64,000 nt of DNA from an uncultured Acidobacteriota bacterium (GCA_903873705.1 CAIQPK010000059.1:1-64000), one strand, 5' to 3'; counted from the stretch's first letter, positions 48,404 through 57,563 are shown. Numbers and translations: made by a program. The notes: generated from the letters alone by a model not told the origin.

Positions 48404-49900
48404 GTGAATACGAGTCTCTTCGAACTCTTCAAGATCGGCATCGGCCCCTCCAGTTCGCACACCGTCGGCCCCATGCGGGCCGCGTTGCGCTTCCTGCGGG
48501 AGCTCGCCGCCACCGGCACATCGGGCACCGCCATCACCGTCGACCTCTACGGTTCGCTCGCCCTCACCGGCATCGGCCACGCGACCGACCGCGCCGTCAT
48601 GATGGGCCTCCTCGAAGAGTCGCCCGACACCGTAGACCTCACCCACATTGACCAGCGCCTGGCCAGCCTGAGCAAAACACACGCTCTAAATCTCTTTGGC
48701 CAGCACGCCGTGCGCTTCGATCCCGCCACCGATCTCCGCTTCCACCGCGACCAGATGTATCCCGACACCGCCGCGCCAACCCACCCTAACGGCATGCGCT
48801 TCAGCCTTCTCGACGACAGCGGCAGCGTCGTCTTCGCGCAGGTCTACTACTCCATCGGCGGCGGCTTCATCCTTTCAGCGGAAGAGTACGCCAACCCCGG
48901 CGGAGCGAAGAAGCGCAGCGTTCCCTACCCCTTCGCCAGCGCCGCTGAACTCCTGCGCGTCGCCGACGAGCACGGCCTCTCCATCGCCGACCTCGTCCTC
49001 GCCAACGAGATCGCGCTCCTCAGCGACCCCACCATCACGCGCCGCATCGACCGTATCGTCTCGCCCCTGCGCCCTGACATCGGCGCACCCGCGCCCGACA
49101 TCGCCGCGCTCTCACCGGAGCAGCAGATCAAGGCCGCCATCCTCACCCTCTGGCACACCATGGAGCAGTGCATCGAGCGCGGCATCGCCACCGAAGGCAC
49201 GCTCCCCGGAGGCCTCAACGTGCGGCGTCGTGCGGCAGGCCTCGCGCGCCGTCTCGAACGCATGGACGCCGACGGCCGATTCCGCGACCCGCTCGCACCC
49301 ATGGACTCGGTCACCCTCGTCGCCATGGCCGTGAACGAAGAAAACGCCGCCGGCGGACGCGTCGTCACAGCGCCCACTAACGGCGCAGCCGGCGTCATTC
49401 CCGCCATCGCCTACTTCTACCTGCACCACGGATCGCACAGCGCTTCGCCGCAGGAAAAGGAAGCCGGCCTGCTCCGCTACTTCCTCACTGCCGCCGCCAT
49501 CGGCATTCTCTACAAGGAAAACGCGAGCATCTCCGGCGCCGAAGTCGGCTGCCAGGGCGAAGTCGGCGTCGCCTGCTCCATGGCCGCTGGCGGACTCGTC
49601 GCGGCTCTCGGTGGCGACAACGCTGCGATCGAACACGCCGCCGAGATCGGCATGGAACACAACCTCGGCATGACCTGCGACCCCATCGGCGGCCTCGTCC
49701 AGATCCCCTGCATCGAGCGCAACGGCATGGGAGCCGTCAAAGCCGTTAACGCCTGCCGCCTCGCTATGAACGACCCCGGCACCCACAAAATCTCGCTAGA
49801 CCAGATCATCGACACCATGTACCGCACCGGCATGGACATGCAGTCGCGCTACAAGGAAACCTCGCTGGCCGGGTTGGCGCTGAATATCATCGAGTGCTGA
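48404..49900 (+). CDS. sdaA: L-serine ammonia-lyase, iron-sulfur type (single chain)
   Basis: This enzyme deaminates L-serine to pyruvate with a [4Fe-4S] cluster. The product is 498 residues, with the alpha and beta domains fused. The beta domain starts [20 protein letters not shown]; the alpha domain has the cluster cysteines in [29 protein letters not shown] and VNACRLA. The start is GTG 48404. TAGAAT (48392-48397) lies 6 nt before it and no ribosome binding site is visible, suggesting a leaderless mRNA. It could supply pyruvate for branched-chain synthesis but is not linked to that operon. Confidence 0.95.
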   Translation: MNTSLFELFKIGIGPSSSHTVGPMRAALRFLRELAATGTSGTAITVDLYGSLALTGIGHATDRAVMMGLLEESPDTVDLTHIDQRLASLSKTHALNLFGQHAVRFDPATDLRFHRDQMYPDTAAPTHPNGMRFSLLDDSGSVVFAQVYYSIGGGFILSAEEYANPGGAKKRSVPYPFASAAELLRVADEHGLSIADLVLANEIALLSDPTITRRIDRIVSPLRPDIGAPAPDIAALSPEQQIKAAILTLWHTMEQCIERGIATEGTLPGGLNVRRRAAGLARRLERMDADGRFRDPLAPMDSVTLVAMAVNEENAAGGRVVTAPTNGAAGVIPAIAYFYLHHGSHSASPQEKEAGLLRYFLTAAAIGILYKENASISGAEVGCQGEVGVACSMAAGGLVAALGGDNAAIEHAAEIGMEHNLGMTCDPIGGLVQIPCIERNGMGAVKAVNACRLAMNDPGTHKISLDQIIDTMYRTGMDMQSRYKETSLAGLALNIIEC

Positions 49901-49948
49901 AGAGACACAGCCGTTGACTGATTCCAGGCACAGTTCTACGCTGAATCC

Positions 49949-50173
49949 ATGAGTGTTCAACTGACGCTCGAACAGGAAACGGCAGTGGCACAAATCGCCG
50001 AAGTGACTGAGCGTACGACGGACGAGCTCGCTCAGGAGGCGGTAGATAAATTCCTGCACACGCAGCGAGAGCATCAAGCGGCGATCGAACGATCAAGAGC
50101 ACAGATCGTTGCCGGACAAACACTGAGCCACGAAGAAGTCTTTTCCAACTTGAAAAAGCGCATGGGCTGGTAG
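49949..50173 (+). CDS. ParD/RelB-type antitoxin
   Basis: A 74-residue antitoxin. The N-terminal half (VQLTLEQETAVAQIAEVTER and TTDELAQEAVDKFL) predicts a ribbon-helix-helix-like dimer; the C-terminal half with ERSRAQIVAGQTLSHEEVFSNLKKRMGW is the usual toxin-wrapping tail. A textbook promoter precedes it: TTGACT (49914-49919), 17 bp, TACGCT (49937-49942), 6 nt, ATG, indicating a leaderless start. The antitoxin is intact, whereas the toxin frame that follows immediately is broken by an amber codon. Confidence 0.85.
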   Translation: MSVQLTLEQETAVAQIAEVTERTTDELAQEAVDKFLHTQREHQAAIERSRAQIVAGQTLSHEEVFSNLKKRMGW

Positions 50174-50458
50174 GTGAACGTTCGGTAGACGCAGGAAGCG
50201 ATTGAACATCTGAGCGAAATTGTCGATTTTCTGTCGATGAGAAGCGAATCGATGGCTCAGCGCGTCTCGCAGGAAATTTATGACGAAGGTCAAGTGCTGA
50301 CGAGCTTGTCACACCGCTGGAGACTTGGCCCGATTCCCGGTACACGCGAGTGCGTCTTACCTTCAAGTGGATACATCCTCACTTACGAAGTTGTCGGTGA
50401 TGCCGTGATGATCCTGAGCATCCATCACGGCGCTCAGGATCGCCCGAAACGTCAATAA
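50174..50458 (+). pseudogene. ParE/RelE-family toxin with amber codon at position 5
   Basis: Directly after the antitoxin stop the frame GTG-AAC-GTT-CGG-TAG-ACG-CAG reads M-N-V-R-stop-T-Q-E-A-I-E-H-L. In ParE relatives that position is nearly always Trp (xxRWTxxAxxxL), so one TGG-to-TAG transition explains it. The remainder is open to 50458 and carries the family end: LGPIPGTRECVLPSSGYILTYEV and ILSIHHGAQDRPK. Internal reinitiation at ATG 50237 would lose the first helices. The toxin is therefore probably dead, while its antitoxin persists. Confidence 0.85.
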
Positions 50459-50461
50459 CAG

Positions 50462-51643
50462 TCAGCTTCGTTCCACCGCCAGCGCTACCGAGTTCCCTCC
50501 CCCAAGACACAGCGCGGCCACACCCTTCTTCGCATCGCGGCGCTGCATCTCGTGCAGCAGCGTCACCAGCACCCGAGCCCCACTCGCCCCGATCGGGTGC
50601 CCAATCGCCACCGCCCCTCCATTCACATTCACCTTCGCCAGGTCGAGCCCCAACTCCTTCGTCACGCCCATCGCCTGCACCGCGAACGCCTCGTTCAACT
50701 CAAACAAATCAACCTCGTCCAGCGACCAGCCAGCCTTATTCAACACGTTCTGCACCCCGGTCACCGGAGCCAGCATGATCCACTTCGGCGCAACCCCGCT
50801 CGTCGCCTGGGCCTTGATCGTCGCCAGCGGCTTCAGCCCCAGCGACGCCGCCTTCTCTGCGCTCATCACCACCAGCGCCGCCGCCGCATCATTCACGCCC
50901 GGAGCATTGCCCGCCGTCACCGTGCCGCCATCTTTCTTGAACGCCGGCTTCAGCGCCGCCAGCGACTCCAGCGAAGCATCCTCACGCACGCTCTCATCGC
51001 GCGTCACCATCACGCTTCCCTTCCGGCTCTTCACCTCAACCGGAACCACCTCCGCACCGAAGCGCCCCTTGTTCCACGCCGCCGCCGCGCGGCGATGCGA
51101 CTCCACCGCATACGCATCCTGCTGCTCGCGCGTGAAGCTGTGCTTCTCCGCCACCGCCTCAGCGGACATACCCATGTGCCAGTTCTCGCACGGACACCAC
51201 AGGCCATCCTGGACCATCGAGTCCACGACTTTCTGATCCCCCAGCCTGTACCCCTTGCGCGCACCCGGCAGCAGGTACGGCACATTCGACATCGACTCCA
51301 TGCCACCAGCGACGACAATCTCCGCATCGCCCTGCGCGATGGCCTGCGCCGCCAACCCAACCGCGCGCAGGCCCGATCCGCACACCATGTTGATCGTCAA
51401 GGCGCTCACCCGGTCGCTCAACCCCGCACGCAGCGCCGCCTGGCGCGCCGGAGCCTGCCCCAGCCCCGCCGGCAGCACGCAGCCCATAATGCATTCGTCC
51501 ACGTCTGCGCCGCTCAAACCGGCACGCTCCACCGCCGTGCGTACCGCGATGGCACCCAGTTCGACGGCAGTCAGATCGGATAACCCACCCTGAAATTTAC
51601 CCACCGGAGTACGCACGGCACTGACGATAACGATGTCCTTCAT
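50462..51643 (-). CDS. acetyl-CoA C-acetyltransferase (thiolase II)
   Basis: A 393-residue biosynthetic-type thiolase that condenses or cleaves acetoacetyl-CoA. The acyl-accepting Cys88 is in [11 protein letters not shown]; the His loop is [18 protein letters not shown] and the second Cys is in [16 protein letters not shown]. The start is ATG 51643 after GAGGAG. Open frame continues far upstream to 52123, but that extension overlaps the divergent CPBP gene and is Arg/His-rich shadow sequence. No other beta-oxidation or PHB gene is adjacent. Its 3' end lies 4 nt from the broken toxin gene. Confidence 0.95.
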   Translation of the reverse strand: MKDIVIVSAVRTPVGKFQGGLSDLTAVELGAIAVRTAVERAGLSGADVDECIMGCVLPAGLGQAPARQAALRAGLSDRVSALTINMVCGSGLRAVGLAAQAIAQGDAEIVVAGGMESMSNVPYLLPGARKGYRLGDQKVVDSMVQDGLWCPCENWHMGMSAEAVAEKHSFTREQQDAYAVESHRRAAAAWNKGRFGAEVVPVEVKSRKGSVMVTRDESVREDASLESLAALKPAFKKDGGTVTAGNAPGVNDAAAALVVMSAEKAASLGLKPLATIKAQATSGVAPKWIMLAPVTGVQNVLNKAGWSLDEVDLFELNEAFAVQAMGVTKELGLDLAKVNVNGGAVAIGHPIGASGARVLVTLLHEMQRRDAKKGVAALCLGGGNSVALAVERS

Positions 51644-51700
51644 AACGGCTCCTCTGTCCACCTCGCGCACGGCGCGGGTGAACGCCGTAGTATACGTCCC

Positions 51701-52588
51701 ATGGATGAAAGTGTGCTGATCGAAGAGCCAACCCCCGCTGTAGAGAACCTGACAGAAGAGCCCATCGCTCCGTGGTGGCATACCGCGGTAGTGCTGCTGC
51801 TCATGGGAACCTGGGCGGCCATCAGCGCGCGCCGCACGGCTTCTTATGAAGGCGCACCGCATCCGCTGGCCTATCTTTCTCAACTCACCATGTCCTGGAT
51901 GTTGTTCGGGTCGGTCGTCGCCGGCGTCATCAACCGGCGCCAGTTTTTCTTTGAGACGCTGCAGCGCCACGCGCGCTCCTTCGCCGGCGAGCTCCGTCGC
52001 GGCGCTACGCTTTATGTCGGCATTTATTTCGTCGCGATCGTGGTGGCGGCTACTGCGGCGGGCGCGATGAGCGTGTACAGGGCGCACTCCAGCGGCACGC
52101 GCAACCCTGCCACCGCAACCCATCCGGCCGACACAACATGGCCACCTCTGCCACCTGCGAAACCCGAACCCCTTGCGCCCACTCGCGCTTCACACTTCAA
52201 GCTCGACTCCAAAACGGTGCGCGCCATCGCTCCCAGCACACCGCTCGATATGCTCCTCTGGCTGCTGGTCAGCTGCACGGCAGGCTTCTGCGAAGAGCAC
52301 ATCTTTCGCGGCTACCTGCTGAAGCAGGCTATGGCGTACGTCGGGCTCGCGGGCGCGCCACACCTGCTCGCCACCGTACTCTCCGTTGCCATCACCTCGC
52401 TCATCTTCGGCAGCCTGCACCTCTACGAAGGCGTCGGAGGAGCAGCACTGATTACCGTGCTGGGTGCCATCTACGCCGTCGTCGCTTTGCGATTCGGCAA
52501 CCTGCGCGCTGTCATCGTCGCGCATTTTCTGCAGGACTTCGTCACCGGACTCTTCCTCTTCTTCACTCACGCGCAAGCACTGCACTAA
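51701..52588 (+). CDS. CPBP-family intramembrane metalloprotease
   Basis: A 295-residue membrane protein. Hydrophobic segments lie near residues 25-45, 60-80 and 100-125, followed by a Pro-rich loop (about 140-165), and then the conserved CAAX/CPBP core. The catalytic motif EEHIFR starts at Glu198, with the later [12 protein letters not shown] and VIVAHFLQD histidines. Members cleave or bind membrane peptides, for instance in bacteriocin immunity or prenyl-protein processing. The ATG 51701 is 7 nt after TAGTAT (51688-51693), suggesting a leaderless start. Divergent from the thiolase. Confidence 0.9.
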   Translation: MDESVLIEEPTPAVENLTEEPIAPWWHTAVVLLLMGTWAAISARRTASYEGAPHPLAYLSQLTMSWMLFGSVVAGVINRRQFFFETLQRHARSFAGELRRGATLYVGIYFVAIVVAATAAGAMSVYRAHSSGTRNPATATHPADTTWPPLPPAKPEPLAPTRASHFKLDSKTVRAIAPSTPLDMLLWLLVSCTAGFCEEHIFRGYLLKQAMAYVGLAGAPHLLATVLSVAITSLIFGSLHLYEGVGGAALITVLGAIYAVVALRFGNLRAVIVAHFLQDFVTGLFLFFTHAQALH

Positions 52589-52648
52589 CCAAGCAAGTCA
52601 CGACCGTCATTGCCACGCGAAAATGTTTCTCTCTGACCAATTTTTTCC

Positions 52649-52677
52649 TTGACTCTGCTGCGCGAGAAAACTATACC
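52649..52677 (+). promoter_or_regulatory. consensus-like sigma-70 promoter for a candidate small RNA
   Basis: TTGACT (52649-52654), an exact 17-bp spacer and TATACC (52672-52677) give the best -35/-10 pair in the region. Predicted transcription start is about 52684. It lies 60 bp after the CPBP stop and about 200 bp before rsmE, which has its own -10-like hexamer. Confidence 0.65.
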
Positions 52678-52683
52678 TTCGTT

Positions 52684-52820
52684 AGTTGCTTCGTACGTTG
52701 TAAGCAACGTCGATGTTCAGCATCGATTGGGAGCGCAGGCAAACGCAACCAGGCAAAGCAGTACATACCAAAGGCAACACACTCGGGGAGCGCGATTAGA
52801 GCGCTCCCCGAGGCGTTTCT
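52684..52820 (+). ncRNA. candidate small RNA or leader upstream of rsmE
   Basis: From the predicted start the RNA would fold into three hairpins: GTTGCTT/AAGCAAC (52685-52708), CGATG/CATCG (52711-52725) and, after an A/C-rich single-stranded stretch, the 12-bp terminator-like stem CTCGGGGAGCGC/GCGCTCCCCGAG (52782-52812). No good open frame with a ribosome binding site lies within it. It could be a free-standing ~135-nt regulatory RNA, or a leader that attenuates transcription into rsmE. Confidence 0.45.
52782..52820 (+). terminator. terminator-like hairpin upstream of rsmE
   Basis: Perfect 12-bp arms at 52782-52793 and 52801-52812 with a 7-nt loop (GATTAGA), followed by GCGTTTCT. The stem is strong, but the T-run is short, so efficiency is uncertain. 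It would end the candidate small RNA or read-through from the CPBP gene. Confidence 0.6.
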
Positions 52821-52876
52821 CACCAGTGTTCATGCGGGTTTTCACGCACACCCATAACGGCGTTATCCTGAACAGC

Positions 52877-53614
52877 ATGACGCGCCGACGCTGGATCGCA
52901 GACCAATCGAACGGAACAACCGCATCACTCACCGGAGACCAGGCCGCACACCTGGCGCGCGTGCTGCGTGCCCAACCCGGACAAATCTTTGACGTAGTGG
53001 CAAACGGGTTTCTCCATCGTGCCGAAATTTCCACCGTCAGTGACCGCGAAGTTGTATTCACGCTGCACGAAGAACTGGAGGCCGATGCCGCACTGCCCGT
53101 CCACCTGCTGCTCGCCGTCTTCAAGTTCGATCACCTGGAGTGGGGCATTGAGAAAGCCACCGAGCTCGGAGCCGCCCGCATCACACCGGTGCTCGCACGC
53201 CGCACAGAGAAGCACCTCGCGCAGGCAGCCGCAAAGCGCGTCGAACGCTGGCGGCGTATCGCGCTCGAATCCTCAAAGCAATCACGCCGCACCGACGTTC
53301 CTGACATCGACGACCCGCAAACATTGAAGGCGGCACTATCACTTGCCGACGCTCCCCACAAGCTGTTGCTGGCCGAAACCGAACAGCAGAACACCCTCAC
53401 CGCAGCCCTCACGGCGCATAACCATTTCGACGGCCCCGGCGCCGAACACAATCGTGCGCTCGCTCTCGCCATCGGCCCCGAAGGCGGATGGACACCCGAA
53501 GAGATGCAACTCTTCACCGCCAGCGGCTGGCAGCACGTCACCCTCGGCCCCCGCATCCTCCGCGCCGAAACCGCCACCATCGCAGCCCTCGCCATCTGCT
53601 CGGCGTTGCTCTAA
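52877..53614 (+). CDS. rsmE: 16S rRNA (uracil(1498)-N3)-methyltransferase
   Basis: RsmE methylates U1498 of 16S rRNA with S-adenosylmethionine. The product is 245 residues. It has the N-terminal PUA-like domain (residues ~1-70) and a SPOUT domain with the knot motifs KFDHLEWGIEKATELGAARI, LALAIGPEGGWTPEEM and LGPRILRAETATIAAL. The start is ATG 52877; TATCCT (52864-52869) lies 7 nt upstream and no ribosome binding site is visible. An in-frame ATG 48 nt further upstream is possible. In other bacteria rsmE often follows prmA, but not here. Confidence 0.94.
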   Translation: MTRRRWIADQSNGTTASLTGDQAAHLARVLRAQPGQIFDVVANGFLHRAEISTVSDREVVFTLHEELEADAALPVHLLLAVFKFDHLEWGIEKATELGAARITPVLARRTEKHLAQAAAKRVERWRRIALESSKQSRRTDVPDIDDPQTLKAALSLADAPHKLLLAETEQQNTLTAALTAHNHFDGPGAEHNRALALAIGPEGGWTPEEMQLFTASGWQHVTLGPRILRAETATIAALAICSALL

Positions 53615-53655
53615 CGCGAAAGGGCAGCAGGCTCACGCCCACCGCCCTCTGCCTC

Positions 53656-53695
53656 GCTGACTAGCTGACCCGCTGACTTGCTGACTCGCTAGTTG
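53656..53695. repeat. 8-bp tandem repeat GCTGACTN at the end of dnaJ
   Basis: Four consecutive units GCTGACTA, GCTGACCC, GCTGACTT and GCTGACTC (53656-53687), then a degenerate fifth, GCTAGTTG, that includes the dnaJ stop codon. They lie between convergent rsmE and dnaJ. No known function; similar short arrays occur at other gene ends in this window. Confidence 0.75.
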
Positions 53696-54822
53696 AAGAT
53701 GTCCTTCACCTTATCGAACAGCCCCCGCGAGCCCGGCGTATTTTCGACGGTCATCGTCTCCGCCAGCTGCTTCATCAGATCTTTCTGCTGCTTGCTCAGC
53801 TTGGAAGGCGTCTGCACCCGCACCTCGACAACCAGGTCGCCCTTGCCGTGCTGGTTCAGGTGCGGAACGCCTTTGCCCCGCAGCTTGAACTCTTTGCCGC
53901 TCTGCGTGCCTTCAGGAATCTTGAGCGTTTCCAGGCCTTCCAGCGTCTGGATCTGCACCTCGGCGCCAAGCGCGGCCTGCGGAAAGCTGACCGGGATGGT
54001 GCAGTGCAGATCGTCGCCGTCGCGCTCAAAGAACTTGTGCGGCTTCACTTCCAACACGACGTAGAAGTCGCCCGCGGGTCCGCCGAAGCGTCCCGCATCG
54101 CCTTCTCCGCTGTAACGGATGCGCGTGTTGTCTTCCACGCCGGCCGGCACCTTCACCTTCACGCTGTGTTCGCGGCCAACCCGCGCTTCACCGCGGCACG
54201 TCTTGCAGGGCGTGCGGATGACGGTGCCTGTGCCGCTGCACACCGGGCAAGTGCGCGCTACTGAAAAGAAGCCTTGCTGCGAACGGAACTGGCCGCGGCC
54301 GCCGCACTGCTGGCACGTCTCCGGCTGCTTGCCATTCTCCGATCCGGTGCCGACGCACTCCGTGCACGCCTCGGCGCGGCGATACTTGATCTCCTGCTCC
54401 TTGCCAAAGACCGCTTCCTCAAACTCGATGGTCATCTCGTACTTGAGGTCGCGTCCACGCTGTGCGCGCGACGCCCGCCGCTGCCCGCCCATGTTGAACA
54501 TCTCGCCGAACAGGTCGCCGAAGATGTCACCAATATCGCCCTGTCCCTGGAACGGACTGCCGCCACCCGGGAAGCCTCCCGCTCCGCTGACACCGGCGTG
54601 ACCAAAGCGATCGTAGGCCGCCCGCTTGTCCGCGTCGCTCAGCACGGAGTACGCCTCGCTGCACACCTTGAACTTCTCTTCCGCTTCCGGATTGTTCGGG
54701 TTGCGATCCGGATGGAACTGCATCGCCATCTTGCGGTACGCGCTCTTGATCGTGCCGTCATCGGCGTTGCGCTCCACACCCAGGACTTCGTAGTAATCCA
54801 TCTTCATCGTCGCCGTAGCCAT
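53689..54822 (-). CDS. dnaJ: chaperone protein DnaJ
   Basis: DnaJ stimulates DnaK ATPase and delivers unfolded substrates. The product is 377 residues of the full type I architecture: J domain (residues ~8-72) with HPD at 37-39; Gly/Phe-rich linker ([22 protein letters not shown]); four zinc-binding repeats [24 protein letters not shown] and CKTCRGEA; and C-terminal substrate domains. The start ATG 54822 follows GGAAGGAAAG. It is the last gene of a thioesterase-mrp-hrcA-grpE-dnaJ series; dnaK is not in the window. Confidence 0.96.
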   Translation of the reverse strand: MATATMKMDYYEVLGVERNADDGTIKSAYRKMAMQFHPDRNPNNPEAEEKFKVCSEAYSVLSDADKRAAYDRFGHAGVSGAGGFPGGGSPFQGQGDIGDIFGDLFGEMFNMGGQRRASRAQRGRDLKYEMTIEFEEAVFGKEQEIKYRRAEACTECVGTGSENGKQPETCQQCGGRGQFRSQQGFFSVARTCPVCSGTGTVIRTPCKTCRGEARVGREHSVKVKVPAGVEDNTRIRYSGEGDAGRFGGPAGDFYVVLEVKPHKFFERDGDDLHCTIPVSFPQAALGAEVQIQTLEGLETLKIPEGTQSGKEFKLRGKGVPHLNQHGKGDLVVEVRVQTPSKLSKQQKDLMKQLAETMTVENTPGSRGLFDKVKDIFN

Positions 54823-54872
54823 CCCACTTTCCTTCCAACTCGTTCGAGCGCCGCCACCACGACCCTCGTTTT

Positions 54873-54893
54873 ATTCACTACTCACTATTCACT
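54873..54893. repeat. heptamer tandem repeat (ATTCACT/ACTCACT) at the grpE stop
   Basis: Three 7-bp units ATTCACT-ACTCACT-ATTCACT; on the minus strand they read AGTGAAT-AGTGAGT-AGTGAAT, and the first unit supplies the last codons and TAG stop of grpE. The same heptamer recurs at 57564-57591. Confidence 0.8.
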
Positions 54894-55451
54894 CTTTTGT
54901 GCCGGGTTCACCGCGATCCGCACCAGCGCGGGACGCAGCAGCTTGTCGCGCAGCTTATAACCGCGACGAATCTCCTCCAGAACCTGGTGGTCCGGGTGCT
55001 CGACAGTTTCGATGCTCCCCAGGGCCTCGTGGATTCGCGGATCGAACGGCGCGCCAATCGTCTCCACCGCCTGCACGTTCAATCCGCGCAGCGCGTCTTC
55101 CATCTGCTTCAGAATCAACTCCACACCGGTCCGCAGCTGCTCGGCAGAGCCATCTGCTTTCAGCGCAAGCTGGAAGTTGTCCATCACCCCGAGGAAGGGT
55201 TCTACCGCGCCCTGCACAGCGTAGTCGCGCGCATCCTGCTTTTCGCGAGCTTCGCGCTTGCGGGCGTTGTCGAACTCCGCCTGCAACCGCGCCAGCCGGT
55301 CCTTCAGTTGGTCATTCTCCGCCCGCAGAGCTCCGATCTCGATCTGCGCGGGGTCAACAGCGCCCGGCTGCGGTTGTTCGTCACCTGCTTCAATATCCAC
55401 TTGCTGAGTCTCTCCTGCTGGGTCGTTCTGCATGGTTTCCGTGTTCGTCAT
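54885..55451 (-). CDS. grpE: nucleotide exchange factor GrpE
   Basis: GrpE releases ADP from DnaK. The product is 188 residues. A long coiled-coil (residues ~38-85, IGALRAENDQLKDRLARLQAEFDNARKR in part) precedes the helical bundle and the C-terminal beta-wing (VETIGAPFDPRIHEALGSI, GYKLRDKLLRPALVRIAVN). The start is ATG 55451, 6 nt after GGAG; a longer in-frame form from 55511 lacks a ribosome binding site. The N-terminal ~35 residues are acidic and disordered. It lies between hrcA and dnaJ on the minus strand, and its stop codon falls in a heptamer repeat. Confidence 0.94.
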   Translation of the reverse strand: MTNTETMQNDPAGETQQVDIEAGDEQPQPGAVDPAQIEIGALRAENDQLKDRLARLQAEFDNARKREAREKQDARDYAVQGAVEPFLGVMDNFQLALKADGSAEQLRTGVELILKQMEDALRGLNVQAVETIGAPFDPRIHEALGSIETVEHPDHQVLEEIRRGYKLRDKLLRPALVRIAVNPAQKSE

Positions 55452-55555
55452 TTTTTCTCCGTTGTGGCCCAACCGCGACCAACGCGTTAAGGCATCGCGT
55501 ACGCGTGTCATCGTGGCTCCTGTGGTGCCGTCTGCTTAAGCTTAGCTGAGGCGCG

Positions 55556-56617
55556 TCATCGTGGCTCGTTCAGGCGGTCAAACACCTGCGCCACGTAGCT
55601 GACCGCGTTCATCGTGTTCTCGTAATTCATCCGCTTTGATCCGATGACGCCGACCGTCCCCAGGGTTTCCCCGGCAGCCCGAGCAGGCGCGGCAATCAGC
55701 ACCAGCCCGGCCATCTCTGGCGCATGCTCCTCGAGCTCGAAGACCACGCGGACCGAATCCTGTTTCGAATCAATATAAGCATTCAACAACTCCACCAGCC
55801 GCTGCTTGGCCTCCAGCGCCGAAAGCATATCCCGCAACCGCTCCCGGTCCTCAGGCAGGCTCACAAGATTCGCCACCCCTTCCACGTACACCGACTGCTG
55901 CGCACGTCCGGCGTCCGGCACCGTCCGCGTCCACAAATGCTGAACGCCCTCGATCATCCGCTGATATTCACTCCGCTCGCGTTCAATGCGTTGCGCCAAC
56001 TCGGCGCGAACACGTTCCACATTCCATCCGCGAAAGTTCTCATTCAAAAAGTTCGCAGCGGTTTCCAACTCCACCAGCGAAAGGTCGCGGTCGAGCGCCA
56101 GCACCCGGTCGCGCACCATGCCACTCCGCGTTACCAGCACCGCCAGCACGCGCCGCTCAGCCAACCGGCTGAAGTGCACATGCTCCAGCAGGTCAGCACC
56201 GGCTACCGCGCCAATCGCCACACCCACGCCGCTCGAAAGCATAGCCAGCACGTGCGACGTCCGCTCCAGCAGCGCCTGCGTCCCCGCCACACCAGCAAAG
56301 CCTGAGTCGATCCGCGAATGTACCTGCGCTCGCGAAAGCCCCGGTAGCCGCGTCGCCGCGCCACCGCTCAACTGCTCCACATACAGCCGAAACGCCTGCG
56401 CCGAAGGCACCCGCCCTGCGGAAGTATGCGGCTGTTCCAACAAACCCGCATCCGCCAGCTCCGCCATTTCGTTGCGAATGGTGGCCGCGCTCATCGAGCT
56501 GCCATCAATCTGCGCGCGCGCTATCGTGCCCGACCCCACCGGTTCGCCGGTGGCAATGTAGCTCTCCACAATCGCCGTCAAAATCGACCGCTGCCGTGCT
56601 GTTACTCGAACGTCCAT
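55556..56617 (-). CDS. hrcA: heat-inducible transcription repressor HrcA
   Basis: HrcA represses heat-shock genes by binding CIRCE elements. The product is 353 residues with an N-terminal winged helix (RQRSILTAIVESYIATGEPVGS, SAATIRNEMAELADAGLL, QPHTSAGRVPSAQAFRLYV) followed by the GAF-like and dimerisation domains, ending GTVGVIGSKRMNYENTMNAV. The start is ATG 56617, 8 nt after GGGAGG; a GTG two codons upstream is inferior. No CIRCE (TTAGCACTC-N9-GAGTGCTAA) is seen in front of it or of the upstream genes, so its own regulation differs from the textbook case or its targets lie elsewhere. Confidence 0.94.
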   Translation of the reverse strand: MDVRVTARQRSILTAIVESYIATGEPVGSGTIARAQIDGSSMSAATIRNEMAELADAGLLEQPHTSAGRVPSAQAFRLYVEQLSGGAATRLPGLSRAQVHSRIDSGFAGVAGTQALLERTSHVLAMLSSGVGVAIGAVAGADLLEHVHFSRLAERRVLAVLVTRSGMVRDRVLALDRDLSLVELETAANFLNENFRGWNVERVRAELAQRIERERSEYQRMIEGVQHLWTRTVPDAGRAQQSVYVEGVANLVSLPEDRERLRDMLSALEAKQRLVELLNAYIDSKQDSVRVVFELEEHAPEMAGLVLIAAPARAAGETLGTVGVIGSKRMNYENTMNAVSYVAQVFDRLNEPR

Positions 56618-56652
56618 CGCCACCTCCCTTCAAAAGCCTGCTGCCCTCCGGG

Positions 56653-56694
56653 TGCCCCGTCCTAACGACGGTCTCGTCGTCGTGAGGGTGGGCA
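56653..56694. repeat. REP-like imperfect palindrome between mrp and hrcA
   Basis: Imperfect stem: TGCCC (56653-56657) pairs with GGGCA (56690-56694), CCT (56661-56663) with AGG (56685-56687) and ACGACG (56665-56670) with CGTCGT (56675-56680) around GTCT. The look is of an interspersed palindromic element. Only one copy was noticed here. Confidence 0.4.
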
Positions 56695-56712
56695 TCGCGC
56701 GAAGCCCGACCC

Positions 56713-57543
56713 TTACGTAATTTCCAGGAAGTCTTCGCTCTTCGCGCCGACCTCCATCGCCCGCTGCTCCACGCGCTTGGCAATCGCCGCAAACTCCTGC
56801 GCGCGCTTCGACTCCGATCCCAGCGCCGCCGGCAACCCGCGGTCGCCACCCTCACGCACCTGCGGATCAAGATCGATCGATCCCAGGAACTGCAGCCCAA
56901 ACTGCTTCGCCGTCTGCTCCGTCCCGCCCGCGCCAAACACGTCGATCACCGACCCATCCGGCAGCGTCATCTGCGACATATTCTCAACCAGCCCAAGCAC
57001 CTCAACGTTCACCTGGTGAAACATCTCCAGCGCCTTCCGCGCATCCTGCAACGCAACCGACGAGCCGGTAGACACCACCACAGCGCCCGTCAGCGGCACC
57101 GTCTGCACCAGCGAAATCACCACGTCGCCCGTCCCCGGAGGCAGGTCGACGATCAGGAAATCCAGCTCGCCCCACTCCACCTGCTGCAGAAATTGCCGGA
57201 TGATCTGGTGCAGCATCGGCCCACGCATCACCATCGGCTTGTCGCCGGGGGAGATCAGGCCCACCGAAATAAACTTCACGCCATGCGCCACCAGCGGCTC
57301 AATGCGGCTGTCGCCAATAATGTTCGGCTGCCGCGACTGCCCCAGCATCGTCGGCACATTCGGCCCATAAATGTCAGCGTCAATCAACCCAACCCGATGA
57401 CCCATCTTCGCCAGGCTAACCGCCAGGTTCACCGCCACAGTCGTCTTACCAACGCCGCCTTTGCCGCTGCCCACCGCAACAATGTACTGCACTCCCGGCA
57501 ACGCCTTCGCACCCTGCGGCGCCCCTGCTCCCATGTGTCCCAT
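56713..57543 (-). CDS. Mrp/NBP35-type P-loop ATPase lacking all cysteines
   Basis: A 276-residue deviant Walker P-loop ATPase of the Mrp/ApbC family, normally a carrier of Fe-S clusters. Walker A is GSGKGGVGKTTVAVNLA (about residues 25-41); further motifs are LIDADIYGPNVPTMLG, DFLIVDLPPGTGD and VLGLVENMS. The N-terminal DUF59 domain is absent. The usual cluster-binding CxxC after VENMS is replaced by QMTLPDGSVIDVFGAGG, and the whole protein contains no cysteine, so a normal cluster carrier role is doubtful. It sits between the thioesterase gene and hrcA, all on the minus strand. Confidence 0.9.
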   Translation of the reverse strand: MGHMGAGAPQGAKALPGVQYIVAVGSGKGGVGKTTVAVNLAVSLAKMGHRVGLIDADIYGPNVPTMLGQSRQPNIIGDSRIEPLVAHGVKFISVGLISPGDKPMVMRGPMLHQIIRQFLQQVEWGELDFLIVDLPPGTGDVVISLVQTVPLTGAVVVSTGSSVALQDARKALEMFHQVNVEVLGLVENMSQMTLPDGSVIDVFGAGGTEQTAKQFGLQFLGSIDLDPQVREGGDRGLPAALGSESKRAQEFAAIAKRVEQRAMEVGAKSEDFLEIT

Positions 57544-57563
57544 TAGTTTCCGCCCTTGTCTTT

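Noticed and set aside
51644-52123. N-terminal extension of the thiolase by 160 residues
   Set aside because: Thiolase similarity starts at [13 protein letters not shown] with GAGGAG in front; the extension overlaps the divergent CPBP gene and is low-complexity.
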